A stretch of 64,000 bases of DNA from Firmicutes bacterium UBA5201 (GCA_002412775.1 DHVT01000010.1:10992-74991); one strand, 5' to 3'. Positions 1-9,795 are shown, counted from the first letter of the stretch. Numbers and translations: made by a program. Notes: generated by a model not told the origin, from the letters alone.

Positions 1-1
1 A

Positions 2-1696
2 ACTTCAATGGAAGAACTTGAAAAAATCATAGCTGAAATGACACCAAAATACCCAGATGACAAATTTATCGGACTTGAGCCCTCACCTTCTCCAGAAGCG
101 CCAACCGAATCACCGGCGTCATCAGTAGATGAATCGGAAAGGTCCAATGATTATGCTTCAACGAATGAACAAGTTGCTGGTGTCAATGAAGCTGATATCG
201 TAAAAACAGATGGACGATTCATTTATGTCGCTCTAGGAAAAAGCATAAAAATTTATGATTCCAATGACGGTCAACCGATACTGACAGATGAGATCGTTTT
301 GGAAGTGGACAAGATTACAGGACAATATGTCGAGTTGAATGAACTATACATTGCCGATGGCAGATTGGTCATACTCGGCGCTAGAAACAGTTTTGACAAT
401 TGGATCCGTCCAATTCCAGAGCCAACTTTAAATGAATTTGATGCCGCTATCATGCCACGTTATCCGAGCAAAAGTTACACCTATTGTGGTGTTTATGAAA
501 TCGATGACAACGGCAAAAAGAGTTTGATCAAAGAATTCGAGATAGAAGGTTCACTATTATCCAGCCGTAAGAAAGATGATACTCTTTATCTAGTCGTCAA
601 CAAGTATCTCAATTACTACTTCATGGATGGTAATGTTGAAATCCCTACTTATAAAGATTCAACCCTAAGTGACGATTACAAACAACTGTCCGTGGACAGA
701 ATCATGTATCATCCCGGACGCTTGGCACAAAATTATCTGATTGTAGCCGCTATTGATATCCGAAGCGAAACCTCGCCATCTTCCATCAATGCTTTCCTGG
801 GGAGTGGCAGCACAGTCTACATGAGCAACCAAGCGCTTTATGTCGCAGGAAATGACTATAGTTCTTTCTTTGGCAGTATCACCAATATCGCTAAATTCAA
901 TGTGGATGGCATGAAAGTCGGATTCGCGGGTGGCGCAATGGTGGAAGGCTCCATTCTCAATCAATTTTCAATGGATGAATTTGGTGGCAACCTCAGGGTC
1001 GCAACAACAAACTGGCAAATGGAGAGCACTAATGCACTGTTCATTCTGGATGCCAATCTCAATCCGCTTGGAAAAGTACTCAACCTTGCACCCGGAGAAA
1101 GAATATTTTCAGTGCGCTTTATGGGTGAAAAAGGTTATATCGTCACTTTCAGACAGGTCGATCCCCTTTTCGTTTTCGATTTGAGCAATCCACTTGCTCC
1201 AAAAGTCATAGGCGAACTGAAAGTACCTGGATTTTCAAATTATCTTCATCCGATCAATGAAAACGTATTGCTCGGAATTGGTCAAAATGTTGATGAACTC
1301 ACTGGTGCCCAGTCCGGCATCAAGCTTTCAACATTTGATGTTTCCGACGGAGGAAAACCAAGAGAAATCACCCACCTGATCCTTGGTGACAGTGGAAGTT
1401 ACGCTGAAGTCCTGAACAACCACAAGGCACTGATGCTGAATCCATCCAAAAATATGATTGCATTCGATGCCACACTCAGAAAAGAGACTGGCGATTATCA
1501 GAGCACCTATTTTTATGGAGCCATGATTCTAGACGTCTCTCAAACCGGCGAAATCAAACTCTTGAAGCAATTGTCCACAGATGGTTTGTACGCTTCAATG
1601 GTGAAGAGAGTCATTTATATCGACGAATTGCTCTACTACATTTTAGACGACAACATCAAAGTTTATGATATAAACACTTTCATGGAAATCAAATGA
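2..1696 (+). CDS. Secreted beta-propeller domain protein, 5' end outside the window
   Basis: The frame is open to the left edge, so the true start and any signal peptide lie upstream; the first Met at base 8 is internal. After a Pro/Ser/Glu-rich linker the stretch EQVAGVNEADIVKTDGRFIY is the hallmark opening of the Beta_propel family (PF09826), secreted or surface proteins of unknown function in Clostridia, Thermococci and others. Repeated hydrophobic strand pairs with FDVS and FDLSNP motifs fit propeller blades. The C-terminus ends normally just before a strong hairpin terminator shared with the convergent ligase gene. Family known; function not. Confidence 0.8.
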   Translation, partial: TSMEELEKIIAEMTPKYPDDKFIGLEPSPSPEAPTESPASSVDESERSNDYASTNEQVAGVNEADIVKTDGRFIYVALGKSIKIYDSNDGQPILTDEIVLEVDKITGQYVELNELYIADGRLVILGARNSFDNWIRPIPEPTLNEFDAAIMPRYPSKSYTYCGVYEIDDNGKKSLIKEFEIEGSLLSSRKKDDTLYLVVNKYLNYYFMDGNVEIPTYKDSTLSDDYKQLSVDRIMYHPGRLAQNYLIVAAIDIRSETSPSSINAFLGSGSTVYMSNQALYVAGNDYSSFFGSITNIAKFNVDGMKVGFAGGAMVEGSILNQFSMDEFGGNLRVATTNWQMESTNALFILDANLNPLGKVLNLAPGERIFSVRFMGEKGYIVTFRQVDPLFVFDLSNPLAPKVIGELKVPGFSNYLHPINENVLLGIGQNVDELTGAQSGIKLSTFDVSDGGKPREITHLILGDSGSYAEVLNNHKALMLNPSKNMIAFDATLRKETGDYQSTYFYGAMILDVSQTGEIKLLKQLSTDGLYASMVKRVIYIDELLYYILDDNIKVYDINTFMEIK

Positions 1697-1737
1697 AAAA
1701 AAAGCGGGTCCCTTAATAATTGGGATCCGCTTTTTTT
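1697..1737. terminator. Bidirectional terminator between convergent genes
   Basis: A GC-rich stem (GCGGGTCCC at 1704-1712, GGGATCCGC at 1722-1730) is flanked by A7 on the left and T7 on the right. It can therefore end transcription of both the beta-propeller gene and the ligase gene. Confidence 0.85.
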
Positions 1738-2825
1738 CACATAGCTTCATCGACAATACGTCCATATGCTCTAAGTTTATTTTTTGCTCCAAAAATATAT
1801 TCTTCAGTAATAAGACTTGGCTTAATACCATGTTCTTTGAGGCTTCCATAAATAATCACATTGATCAGTTCCTTGAATGAGATTTCCAAATATTCAGCCA
1901 TATAGGTCAGACTGGCACTTTCAGACAATGATGGAGTGCCGTTGACATCGATTACATAGAGTTCCTTGTGGGCATCCTCACGGACTTCGATTCTTATGAT
2001 ATCTCTTCCATCTACTGCGTCAAATGTGGCTGAAGCGATATCATAGAGTTGCCAGAATCTTGGATCTTCACTGGTCAGTATTTGAAACTGTTCTCTATCC
2101 TTATATTCCTTGCCTTTTGACGCATGGCTGCGAACTCTGTAATGCATCGGAAACGCTATGATTGGAAGTACTGTCTTGACCGCTCCGCCCATGATGCCTA
2201 TAGTGAACTCTTGTCCTGACAAATAGGTTTCCGCGATGAGTGTCACGTCTCCCAGCTCCTCAAATAGGGCTGATGTTTGTGCTTTGAGCTGATCCATATC
2301 CTCTACAATGGAATTGATCGAGATTCCGACACTGTTGCCACCGCCTGCGGGTTTGATGAAAAGTGGGAATTCAATACCCGAAAGAAGATAGGCATTTTCT
2401 ATCACGTCCCCCTTAAGAATCGTAAAGAACCCTGGTACTTTGATGCCACGTCTACGTAATGTTTCATAGGTGTGATCCTTGTTTCTGCAAACTTCCATGC
2501 CATGGATTCCGGTATGGGATGTGGGAATGCCAAGTGATTGGATCACTTCTCTTATCTTTTGCGAACCCGAACCATCATAAAGTGTATCTGGAACATCCAA
2601 AAAACCTTCCGCAATGACAAAAGCCAAATCGATTTTTTCGAGTTTTGAGATTTCATCAATCACTTGCTCAGGAGAACGGGCATTCAAGAGGTCGACCTCA
2701 TTTCCACCGGCCAGCAATGCCTGGTGCAATTGGTTTACCGTCTTTACTGTTGCACACTCACCATAGATACCGGTTCTCTCCTCATTGGGAACGCTATTGT
2801 ACACGAACAATATTCTATTTTTCAT
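1737..2825 (-). CDS. D-alanine-D-alanine ligase-like ATP-grasp enzyme
   Basis: The ATP-grasp fold is visible: an N-terminal Rossmann-like half (ILFVYNSVPNE), the glycine-rich loop FIKPAGGGNSVGIS near residues 155-168, and the C-terminal metal and product-binding segment VIDVNGTPSLSESASLTYMAEY, the counterpart of the DxNxxPG..S motif of Ddl. Length (about 362 aa) suits the Ddl family. The PG of the canonical motif is replaced by GTP, so the true substrate may be another amino acid or peptide pair. I prefer ATG 2825; a TTG at 2837 is possible but sits almost on the GAGG site. It is monocistronic and diverges from a DUF5658 gene. Confidence 0.75.
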   Translation of the reverse strand: MKNRILFVYNSVPNEERTGIYGECATVKTVNQLHQALLAGGNEVDLLNARSPEQVIDEISKLEKIDLAFVIAEGFLDVPDTLYDGSGSQKIREVIQSLGIPTSHTGIHGMEVCRNKDHTYETLRRRGIKVPGFFTILKGDVIENAYLLSGIEFPLFIKPAGGGNSVGISINSIVEDMDQLKAQTSALFEELGDVTLIAETYLSGQEFTIGIMGGAVKTVLPIIAFPMHYRVRSHASKGKEYKDREQFQILTSEDPRFWQLYDIASATFDAVDGRDIIRIEVREDAHKELYVIDVNGTPSLSESASLTYMAEYLEISFKELINVIIYGSLKEHGIKPSLITEEYIFGAKNKLRAYGRIVDEAM

Positions 2826-2982
2826 CTGACCAATCAAGCCTCAATCTTTCTTATAATCCTTACATAATTTTATTCACTATCCAATTCTAATCGCAATCCG
2901 TCCAATTGACAACATAATTTTTTCTGAATGGTTTTTGATGCTTTTCACTGGGTAAAGATAAATATCAATTGGAGGTGAATCC

Positions 2983-3288
2983 ATGCAAAATTCCAAAGAA
3001 AGGCTCTTAAGATGGCAGCTGATCGGTATAGGTGCCTTCAACATAACTGATTATTTTTTGACGCTTGACGCGCTTGAAAAAGGATATACTGAAGCCAATC
3101 CTTTGCTGTTGACCATCGTCAACACATTGGAATTTCCACTAGTGAAACTGATTTTGGTGCCCCTGTTGCTCTTTTGGCTTTGGTTGAAAAGACATCAGAT
3201 CGGGAATTCACTGCCCCGTTATATCTGGATCCCTTTTTTCTCTTATTTCCTGCTCATGGTTTATTTCAGATTTCTATTGATCCACTAA
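2983..3288 (+). CDS. DUF5658-like small membrane protein
   Basis: The protein has 101 aa with three hydrophobic segments (about residues 12-30, 45-68 and 80-99). The early pattern NITDYFLTLDALEKGYTEANPLL matches the N..D...T......G..E.NP signature of DUF5658 membrane proteins, of unknown function. The ribosome site GGAGGTG lies 6 bases before ATG. Its last 15 bases overlap, tail to tail, the end of the D-glutamate cyclase half on the other strand. Confidence 0.7.
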   Translation: MQNSKERLLRWQLIGIGAFNITDYFLTLDALEKGYTEANPLLLTIVNTLEFPLVKLILVPLLLFWLWLKRHQIGNSLPRYIWIPFFSYFLLMVYFRFLLIH

Positions 3289-4143
3289 AGCTTTCAAACG
3301 CCTGATGATGTCCAAGTTGGTCTCAAGACTGAATCCATCAACAGACATTTCCGCGATTTTGGTGCAACCGTCTACGGCACCGGCAGAAACGATCGCACCT
3401 AGAAGTTTCAATTCTACGCTTTCGTCATACATCAGATCCCTTTCATCCATAATGGAAAGCATAGCACTTACCCCATGCCCACCCCAATTGGAAACACCAG
3501 CTATAATCAAGTTGTCTGTAGCAGTGACGGATGCAATCCTATCTCCCAAAGGAACGTTTGAAGTTATGTAATCCGTGATTTTACCCATCCCGATTTCATT
3601 GCCCCCATCTCCTATCGCAGATGTTCTTATGCCATTTTCTCGTGCGATTTCGAACATATAGTCCAAATCCGGAATGAAGTCTGTCAAATCCTCTCCTGAC
3701 ATGGAATGGTATTTCCCATTTATGGATTTACCTGGTCTTTCAATTGAAATCACATGATGCGGTTTATACTTTGATATGATTTCATCACAAATCATTTCTG
3801 AATTTTCAACTGTCACCACATAAAGATTGACATCGATTCCCAAAAGGGCGATGCCAATTTCAATGAATTTGGACGAATGACCATCAGTGACGATAATAAC
3901 TTCTTTCCCAAGTCGACAAAGCGCATTTGCCATCGATAACGCACCAAGCGGACCATCTGTTTCACCAATTCGTGCATTATGGATATAAAAACCGGTTACA
4001 ATGACAATGACTTCACTTTTATTCAGATCAACTGCTGTATTCAACAGTTGATTTTTGAGTTTTATCCCCGCCATCCCTCTAAACTCAAGATTCTCAGAGA
4101 TTATCGCTTCTATTTTATCACCTAAGGTCTCGTACTTGTCCAT
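3274..4143 (-). CDS. D-glutamate cyclase, DUF4392 half
   Basis: This matches the DUF4392 family (PF14336), the C-terminal half of mitochondrial D-glutamate cyclase (DGLUCY), which turns D-glutamate into 5-oxo-D-proline. Visible features are VIVTGFYI, the glycine-rich GETDGPLGA, IERPGKS and IGDGGNEIGMG. ATG 4143 was chosen because AAGGAGG precedes it by 7 bases; a longer frame to 4164 lacks a ribosome site. It overlaps the end of the DUF1445 gene by 22 bases, so the two halves are probably translationally coupled and act together. Confidence 0.85.
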   Translation of the reverse strand: MDKYETLGDKIEAIISENLEFRGMAGIKLKNQLLNTAVDLNKSEVIVIVTGFYIHNARIGETDGPLGALSMANALCRLGKEVIIVTDGHSSKFIEIGIALLGIDVNLYVVTVENSEMICDEIISKYKPHHVISIERPGKSINGKYHSMSGEDLTDFIPDLDYMFEIARENGIRTSAIGDGGNEIGMGKITDYITSNVPLGDRIASVTATDNLIIAGVSNWGGHGVSAMLSIMDERDLMYDESVELKLLGAIVSAGAVDGCTKIAEMSVDGFSLETNLDIIRRLKALVDQ

Positions 4144-4952
4144 TGGGAGTCCTCCTTGGAGCAAATCCCTTTGAGAGATTCATTTTTAAGATCTGCAATG
4201 AACATATGCCCTGGTGCGTGGGTAATCATCCATTCCGGCTTGGCATTTTCAACTGCAGCCTGTGGAGTCACACCACAAGCCCAGAACACTGGAATTTCAC
4301 CCTCGTTGATGCTTACGGCATCACCATAGTCGGGACTGTTCAAATCGGTTATTCCAATTTCCAGGGGATTTCCAATATGAATTGGTGCACCATGAACCTC
4401 AGGAAATTCTGACGTTATTGCAATCGTTTGATCTATTTGATCTTTCCTGATGGGTCTCATACTGACGACAACCGGACCTGAAAAACGACCTGCCGGCACA
4501 GTCATGATATTCGTTTTATACATAGGCACGTTTCTGTTCATCGCAATATGCCTGACTTCAATTCCTGAAGCCATGAGAGCAGCTTCGAATGTAAAACTGC
4601 ACCCTATAAGGAAGCTCACGAAGTCGACTTGCCAGTAGGATTCAATGTTGGTGGTCTCGAGATGGAATGCTCCATTTTTATAAATTCTGTATTTCGGCAA
4701 TTCACTGGCAATATTTGCATTATTCGCCAAATATTTAGTGTGCTTTTCACCAGCTTCTAAAATTTCCAGTACAGGACAAGCTTTACTGTTTAGATTTGCA
4801 AACCGTTTGAAATCATCAGAATACTTTTTTGGCAAAATGACAAGATTCGCTTGGGCGAAACCATTACACATCCCAGAGGTCGGACCTGTAATCTTTTCTT
4901 CTGAAATCAACTTTCTCACTCGATTGGGTGCTTCATTGGCATATGATCTCAT
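4122..4952 (-). CDS. D-glutamate cyclase, DUF1445 (putative hydro-lyase) half
   Basis: The 276 aa protein belongs to the DUF1445 / YcsI family (PF07286), which is the N-terminal half of the eukaryotic D-glutamate cyclase. Motifs visible include TSGMCNGFAQANLVILPK near the start, the core FLIGCSFTFEAAL, and near the end FWACGVTPQAA and HAPGHMFI, where family members place conserved Cys and His residues. A GGGGG ribosome site precedes ATG 4952. It is the middle gene of a three-gene operon: zinc protein, DUF1445, DUF4392. Confidence 0.88.
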   Translation of the reverse strand: MRSYANEAPNRVRKLISEEKITGPTSGMCNGFAQANLVILPKKYSDDFKRFANLNSKACPVLEILEAGEKHTKYLANNANIASELPKYRIYKNGAFHLETTNIESYWQVDFVSFLIGCSFTFEAALMASGIEVRHIAMNRNVPMYKTNIMTVPAGRFSGPVVVSMRPIRKDQIDQTIAITSEFPEVHGAPIHIGNPLEIGITDLNSPDYGDAVSINEGEIPVFWACGVTPQAAVENAKPEWMITHAPGHMFIADLKNESLKGICSKEDSQWTSTRP

Positions 4953-4960
4953 GGTGCCCC

Positions 4961-5407
4961 CTATTTGGACTTGTCCGTAATATGCATTTTGACTTTATGA
5001 TCCGATTGAAAATCGTTGTCCGGTTTTTCACTTGATTTCTCAGCTCTTTTTTGAAGCTCTTGCTTGGTCCTGCAGCGTTCACAAAATTTTCCGACAGGAA
5101 TTTTGGTTCCACAACTGTAGCAATGATTTCCAACTTTCGCTGTGTTGAGGGTCAATCTGCCTTCATCGACATACTTCATGATATCGCGAACAGAAATGTC
5201 GATCCCCATTTCAAGCATAATATCTATGATTCCTTGAGGTGATATGTCAGGATTGTCATAAACAAGCTCTCTCGCAGCAGTATATTTGTCTCTTTCCGGA
5301 TCACCTGAGCTCTTGAAATTTCTGGTAGACAATCTGCAGGCCGTGCAAACGTTGCCCCCGATTTCGTCACCAAAAAATCGTCCGCATTTTTCACATTTTT
5401 TCAGCAT
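4961..5407 (-). CDS. YvyF-like zinc-ribbon protein
   Basis: The 148 aa protein has an N-terminal CEKCGRFF...CTAC knuckle, a helical middle that resembles a degenerate winged helix (V-R-D-I-M-K-Y-V-D-E-G-R-L), then a second zinc knuckle CYSCGTKIPVGKFCERC. This order is that of the YvyF family of flagellar-operon proteins in Firmicutes, though no flagellar genes are nearby. ATG 5407 has GGAGG five bases upstream; an in-frame TTG at 5425 does not. It is the first gene of the D-glutamate cyclase operon, 8 bases before DUF1445. The link to flagella is inference. Confidence 0.6.
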   Translation of the reverse strand: MLKKCEKCGRFFGDEIGGNVCTACRLSTRNFKSSGDPERDKYTAARELVYDNPDISPQGIIDIMLEMGIDISVRDIMKYVDEGRLTLNTAKVGNHCYSCGTKIPVGKFCERCRTKQELQKRAEKSSEKPDNDFQSDHKVKMHITDKSK

Positions 5408-5560
5408 TTCATCCTCCAATATCAATAATTCGAATTTTTCTTCATCTATCTATATCATACATGAAGCAGAGCAAAACATAAACAACATTTCGCTTTATAA
5501 ATGAGGAACTCTACTATATACTATTAATAATAAAATCATTTGAATATCGGGGGAAGCCTT

Positions 5561-6997
5561 ATGTCCGTTATTATTGACGCACTGCAAAGCGATAGGCGAA
5601 ATCGCAAAGTCACTCTTTTGGAAATGACAGGTTATGGTACGGGCTTTTTCGGATACGGTTTCATTACACAAATGATCACTTCCTACTTTGTCTTTTATGC
5701 AACCGTCTTGTTGAAATTGCCGGGTACTCTCGTAGGATTGGTTTTCGCATTAAGCGTCATTTGGGATGCTGTCAGTGATCCGATGATGGGCTATCTTTCG
5801 GATCATACCAACTCCAGGTATGGAAAACGACATCTCTATATCGTTATCGGAACCCTAGGCATTGTACTTTCCAATCTGATTCTATGGCAAGTCAGCCCGG
5901 ATGCATCAGATCCGATCAAGTTTCTATGGATTCTCTCATGCATACTGATCATAAAAACTTTCATCACCATCTTCATCACCCCCTATAACGCACTTGGTGC
6001 TGAGTTGAGCAATGACTATCATGAACGTTCAAAAATTCAAGGCATCAAAACGGTGTATTTTTTGACCGCTCTCGTGATGGTGACTGCTGTTTGCATGTTT
6101 GTTTTCTTCAGACCCACCTCGGCATATCCGATCGGACAACTCAATCCACTGGCCTATCGGAACATAGCAGTGATGTCTTCATTGATCATGTTGTTTACCG
6201 GGATCATCACTCACCTCAGCACCAAACGTTTCATTGCCTCAGGTGATCCTCAAAGTGAGTTTTCAAATCCACTATCGATTGGAAACTTTATCCGCGAGTC
6301 CAAATACAGTTTGCAAGACAAGGATTTCAGACATGTGTTTTTCGGCTATATGTATACCAATTTGGCCAGTGCGATTGTAAGCGTTGTGGGACTTCATACC
6401 TTCACTTACACTTTCAATATGAACAATTATGAAATTGGAGTCGTTTTCGGCGTTCAGTTTTTCTTCAGTATTGCCAGCCAACCGTTTTGGATTGCACTGG
6501 CGAAAAAAATAGACAAAAAAAAGGCAGTCATAACAGGATTGAAAATCTGCATGGCTGCCTGTGTGATTCTTTTCTATTTTGTCATTCAAATGGAACTTGT
6601 TCATGGCAATTACTTATACCTGTTGATTTACGCCACTGTTGTAGGTTTCGGGACAAGTGGCCTGTTTTCACTGCCGCTTTCGATGCTAGCGGATACGGTG
6701 GACCAACAGGAATTTCATACCGGCCATAGAAATGAAGGCGTTTATTTCGGCATGTTGAACTTCGGGTACAAACTCTCTCAATCCCTAGCTGTGTTGATGT
6801 TGGGCGTTGCCCTCGACATCATCGGCTTTGACGCGGGGCTTGTGATTCAACGACAAAGCACCTTGTTTTCACTAGGGTCACTTCTTTCGGCAGGGAGCTT
6901 GCTCACATTCATTCTTGCCAGTATCTCATACAAGAATTACAGTATCGATGAGAAACGGGTTCGGGCGATGCAATTGGCTATTAATAACCGTAAATAA
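5561..6997 (+). CDS. GPH-family (MFS_2) sugar:cation symporter
   Basis: The 478 aa membrane protein has about twelve hydrophobic segments and the GPH family signature: an N-terminal GTGFFGYGFI, then the loop 2-3 motif DPMMGYLSDHTNSRYGKRH. A second conserved loop, DTVDQQEFHTGHRNEGVYFG, is typical of the melibiose, lactose and glucuronide carriers. ATG 5561 follows GGGGGAAG; an upstream TTG at 5540 does not have a ribosome site. No glycosidase is adjacent, so the sugar is unknown. It converges with the DHH phosphoesterase gene without an obvious terminator. Confidence 0.85.
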   Translation: MSVIIDALQSDRRNRKVTLLEMTGYGTGFFGYGFITQMITSYFVFYATVLLKLPGTLVGLVFALSVIWDAVSDPMMGYLSDHTNSRYGKRHLYIVIGTLGIVLSNLILWQVSPDASDPIKFLWILSCILIIKTFITIFITPYNALGAELSNDYHERSKIQGIKTVYFLTALVMVTAVCMFVFFRPTSAYPIGQLNPLAYRNIAVMSSLIMLFTGIITHLSTKRFIASGDPQSEFSNPLSIGNFIRESKYSLQDKDFRHVFFGYMYTNLASAIVSVVGLHTFTYTFNMNNYEIGVVFGVQFFFSIASQPFWIALAKKIDKKKAVITGLKICMAACVILFYFVIQMELVHGNYLYLLIYATVVGFGTSGLFSLPLSMLADTVDQQEFHTGHRNEGVYFGMLNFGYKLSQSLAVLMLGVALDIIGFDAGLVIQRQSTLFSLGSLLSAGSLLTFILASISYKNYSIDEKRVRAMQLAINNRK

Positions 6998-7011
6998 TCG
7001 GACTCACAGAA

Positions 7012-7923
7012 TCAATCGGTCTGTAGTGCTTTGATTATGGCTTCAATGGTTTTATCCGCCTCATCATATGGCACTTGACACGTTCCGACCATCACATGAC
7101 CTCCGCCACCATACTGGAGCATGAGTTTGCCGATGTCCACTTTGCAGGTCCTATTTAGAATGCTGTATCCCACTGCGATACTGACATTTTGTTTCTGTTT
7201 GCCATCCACCATCCATACGGACACATTTTGGTCCGGATAGAGACTATAGAGCATAAACCGGTTTCCGGTATATATCGGCGACACATCCCTCAGGTCCGTA
7301 TAAATGACATTGCCAACAAGGTGAGTATGCGCCCGGACCATGGTTTCAAATTTGTCAGCTTGCTCCCAGTATAAATCCACACGTTCCTTCACATCCGGAA
7401 GTTCTAAAATTTCATCGATGCTCAAATTTCTACAATGGTTGATCAACTCTTCCATCAGCTGATAATTGCTGATTCTGAAATCCCTAAACCTACCGAGACC
7501 AGTCCTTGGATCTGAAATGAATCCCAATAAGATCCATCCGGACGGATTCAATATCTCATCTTTCGTCAGTTGTCCGGAATCGACTTTGTCCACAGCTTTT
7601 ATCATTTCATCGTAAAGGGGAAAAGTTTTTTCAGCGCCATAATATTCAAATATTATTCGCGCCGCAGAAGGTGCCAAACGGCTCTCACCTTTGACGTTTT
7701 GATCCCATCCCAGTCTGTCTTTCTCCGAGGAATGGTGGTCGAACCACATGCCACATCCAGGTACGAACGGCACATTGGCGAGCACATCATTCTCATTAGG
7801 CGTAAAAAGACCATCTTGTAGGTCTTTTGGATGCACAAAGATCCAATCATCGATGACTTTGGCTTCTTTAAGCAACATCCCACAGATCAATCCATCAAAA
7901 TCAGAACGTGTTACCAATCTCAT
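7012..7923 (-). CDS. DHH-family phosphoesterase
   Basis: The 303 aa protein shows the DHH superfamily motifs: TRSDFDGLICG at the N-terminus (first metal-binding Asp), WFDHHSS around residue 82 (the DHH motif), and a C-terminal DHHA1-like YGGGGHVMVGTCQV for substrate binding. Such enzymes hydrolyse polyphosphate, oligoribonucleotides or cyclic dinucleotide products; it lacks the extra domains of GdpP and resembles exopolyphosphatase-like members. AGGGAGG precedes ATG 7923. The gene is monocistronic. The exact substrate is not decidable here. Confidence 0.82.
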   Translation of the reverse strand: MRLVTRSDFDGLICGMLLKEAKVIDDWIFVHPKDLQDGLFTPNENDVLANVPFVPGCGMWFDHHSSEKDRLGWDQNVKGESRLAPSAARIIFEYYGAEKTFPLYDEMIKAVDKVDSGQLTKDEILNPSGWILLGFISDPRTGLGRFRDFRISNYQLMEELINHCRNLSIDEILELPDVKERVDLYWEQADKFETMVRAHTHLVGNVIYTDLRDVSPIYTGNRFMLYSLYPDQNVSVWMVDGKQKQNVSIAVGYSILNRTCKVDIGKLMLQYGGGGHVMVGTCQVPYDEADKTIEAIIKALQTD

Positions 7924-7998
7924 AATTTATTCCTCCCTGTTCTTGTATTTCAAATGTCCATTCCATATTCTTATACCCATTTATTATACCATGCTTTG

Positions 7999-9348
7999 CT
8001 AAATATTTTTCTCTTTCCACTTCCCTTTTTTAAACCAAAAAGACATCACGGCCGCTTCAGCGACAACGGATATGGAAATCGCCAACCAGACGCCGTTTTC
8101 AGACATGTTGAAATACTGTGTCAATAAATACGCCAGTGGAATTTTAACCATCCAGTTGCCAATGAGTGATGCGACCATAGGTGGAAAAGTATCCCCGGCA
8201 CCAGAAAACGCCGATCCGAACACTGTGGAAAATACCGCTAGTAGAACTCCAGTGTAGGTGATTCTGAGATAATTCGCCCCAATCCGAATGACTTCGGCAT
8301 CCCCAATGAATGCACCGATCAATGCTTTGGGGAAAATATAGAATGGTATGGCAAAAATCACCATGTTTATTGTTGCGAGAACCAATCCCTGTTTGATCAG
8401 AAGATCGACCCCCTCCTCATCATGCTTTCCAAGACTTTGTCCGACCATGACAGACATCGCTGTGCCAAGTCCCGCCAAGAATATAAACACAAAGTTGAAC
8501 ATCCTTCCACCGACCCCAAATGCCGCACCGGCTTCAACGCCTTGTGCCAGAACAAGTCTGAACATGATGAGTCCTGTAAAGGGCCTTGTGATCATTTGCA
8601 TGACCGCGAAACCACCAATTTTAAGTATGCGGACAGCCACCAGTTTTTCAAAGGTAATGGAAGCGATCAAAGTCTTTAACACACCATCATAAATATTCCT
8701 GAACACCAACAGACTCATTAGCAAAAATGCGACAATCTCTGCCATAACAGTGGCTACAGCAGCCCCTTCGATGCCTTTGCCGAGGACCATGATGAAGTAA
8801 TAATCGAGGACAATATTGATGACATTGGCCAGAATGAATACTTTGACTGGATTCTTTGTGTCTCCTGTCGCTTGCACAACAGACCTTGATGTTGCGTTAT
8901 AAAAGAAAAAAGGCAATCCTATGAGTCCGATGACGACATATTTTTTCGCCATATCCATAACTTGGTAGTCAGCATCTCCAAAAATCATCAACAGTTGATC
9001 AATGAAAATAGTGCTGATGACCATGACAATGATTCCTGCCAATATGGACAAAACAATACTATTGGAGGTGATGCGTTTTATGTTTTCTTTATCATTGGCA
9101 CCGGTAAAACGGGCAACGAGCGCAATCGCACCAGCGGATACGAGCGCAGGCAATACTTGTATGACGCCAAGCAGTGATGTACCTGTCCCGGCAGCCGCAG
9201 CTTCAACGCTACCCAATCTCGCTATAAACCACATGTCGGCAATGACCAATACCGTATGAAGGAGTTGTCCCACCATTACCGGCCAAGCCAAGCGCCAGAT
9301 CTTTGAGATGGCTTTTCTATCAAAATACTTGTTTCCCATTAGCTCCAT
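7999..9348 (-). CDS. MATE family efflux transporter
   Basis: The 449 aa protein has twelve predicted membrane segments and MATE hallmarks: IWRLAWPVMVGQLLHTVLVIADMWFIARLGS at the N-terminus, where the Pro and the D-x-W/MF-R/GxLG pattern are typical, and a repeat of the fold in the second half (FAVMQMITRPFTGLIMFR). MATE proteins export drugs, metabolites or polyisoprenyl lipids using H+ or Na+. GGGGG lies about 8 bases before ATG 9348. The substrate cannot be inferred from the neighbours. Confidence 0.88.
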   Translation of the reverse strand: MELMGNKYFDRKAISKIWRLAWPVMVGQLLHTVLVIADMWFIARLGSVEAAAAGTGTSLLGVIQVLPALVSAGAIALVARFTGANDKENIKRITSNSIVLSILAGIIVMVISTIFIDQLLMIFGDADYQVMDMAKKYVVIGLIGLPFFFYNATSRSVVQATGDTKNPVKVFILANVINIVLDYYFIMVLGKGIEGAAVATVMAEIVAFLLMSLLVFRNIYDGVLKTLIASITFEKLVAVRILKIGGFAVMQMITRPFTGLIMFRLVLAQGVEAGAAFGVGGRMFNFVFIFLAGLGTAMSVMVGQSLGKHDEEGVDLLIKQGLVLATINMVIFAIPFYIFPKALIGAFIGDAEVIRIGANYLRITYTGVLLAVFSTVFGSAFSGAGDTFPPMVASLIGNWMVKIPLAYLLTQYFNMSENGVWLAISISVVAEAAVMSFWFKKGKWKEKNI

Positions 9349-9412
9349 TATTTAGACCCCCTATCTATTTTAATACATTATCGCTTCAAGTGCCAGATAA
9401 GAAAATCAACAA

Positions 9413-9438
9413 TAAAAAAAGACCACAAAAGTGGTCTC
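9413..9438 (-). terminator. Terminator of the 72-aa protein gene
   Basis: On the minus strand a GACCAC/GTGGTC hairpin (plus 9421-9436) is followed by seven T residues (9414-9420). Confidence 0.8.
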
Positions 9439-9446
9439 GATTGAAA

Positions 9447-9665
9447 CTAATGTTGATTCCTGATGCGCCGCTCGTCTTCTCTGATTCTTTCGTTCACTGC
9501 GTCGAGAACGATTTCAGGATCCACGTTTCTTCTGGCATCCTCTTCAATATGCCTTTTCTGAATGGAAGCCAAATGGGAATCTTCAACCCGCCTATTGCCC
9601 ATTTCGACTTCGAGCTCCTCTTTCCTTGCTTTCATATTGATGAGTTCATGAATGGTCTTATTCAT
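9447..9665 (-). CDS. Small charged helical protein, unrecognised
   Basis: The 72 aa product is rich in Glu, Arg and Lys and probably all helical (HELINMKARKEELEVEMGNRR, then RIREDERRIRN). I do not recognise a family. It is likely real: the ribosome site AGGGAGGTGAT is excellent and the gene has its own terminator. It lies between the MATE gene and a divergent RNA helicase gene. Confidence 0.6.
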   Translation of the reverse strand: MNKTIHELINMKARKEELEVEMGNRRVEDSHLASIQKRHIEEDARRNVDPEIVLDAVNERIREDERRIRNQH

Positions 9666-9795
9666 GATATCACCTCCCTATACATTTATACCCTCTTTTT
9701 TACCCATCTATTAAATAAATGTGGCGCAAACCACATATTTATCGTATACTTAGTAGTTGCTGTTCAAAACCCTGTTTATTAGAAAAGAGCTGAAT

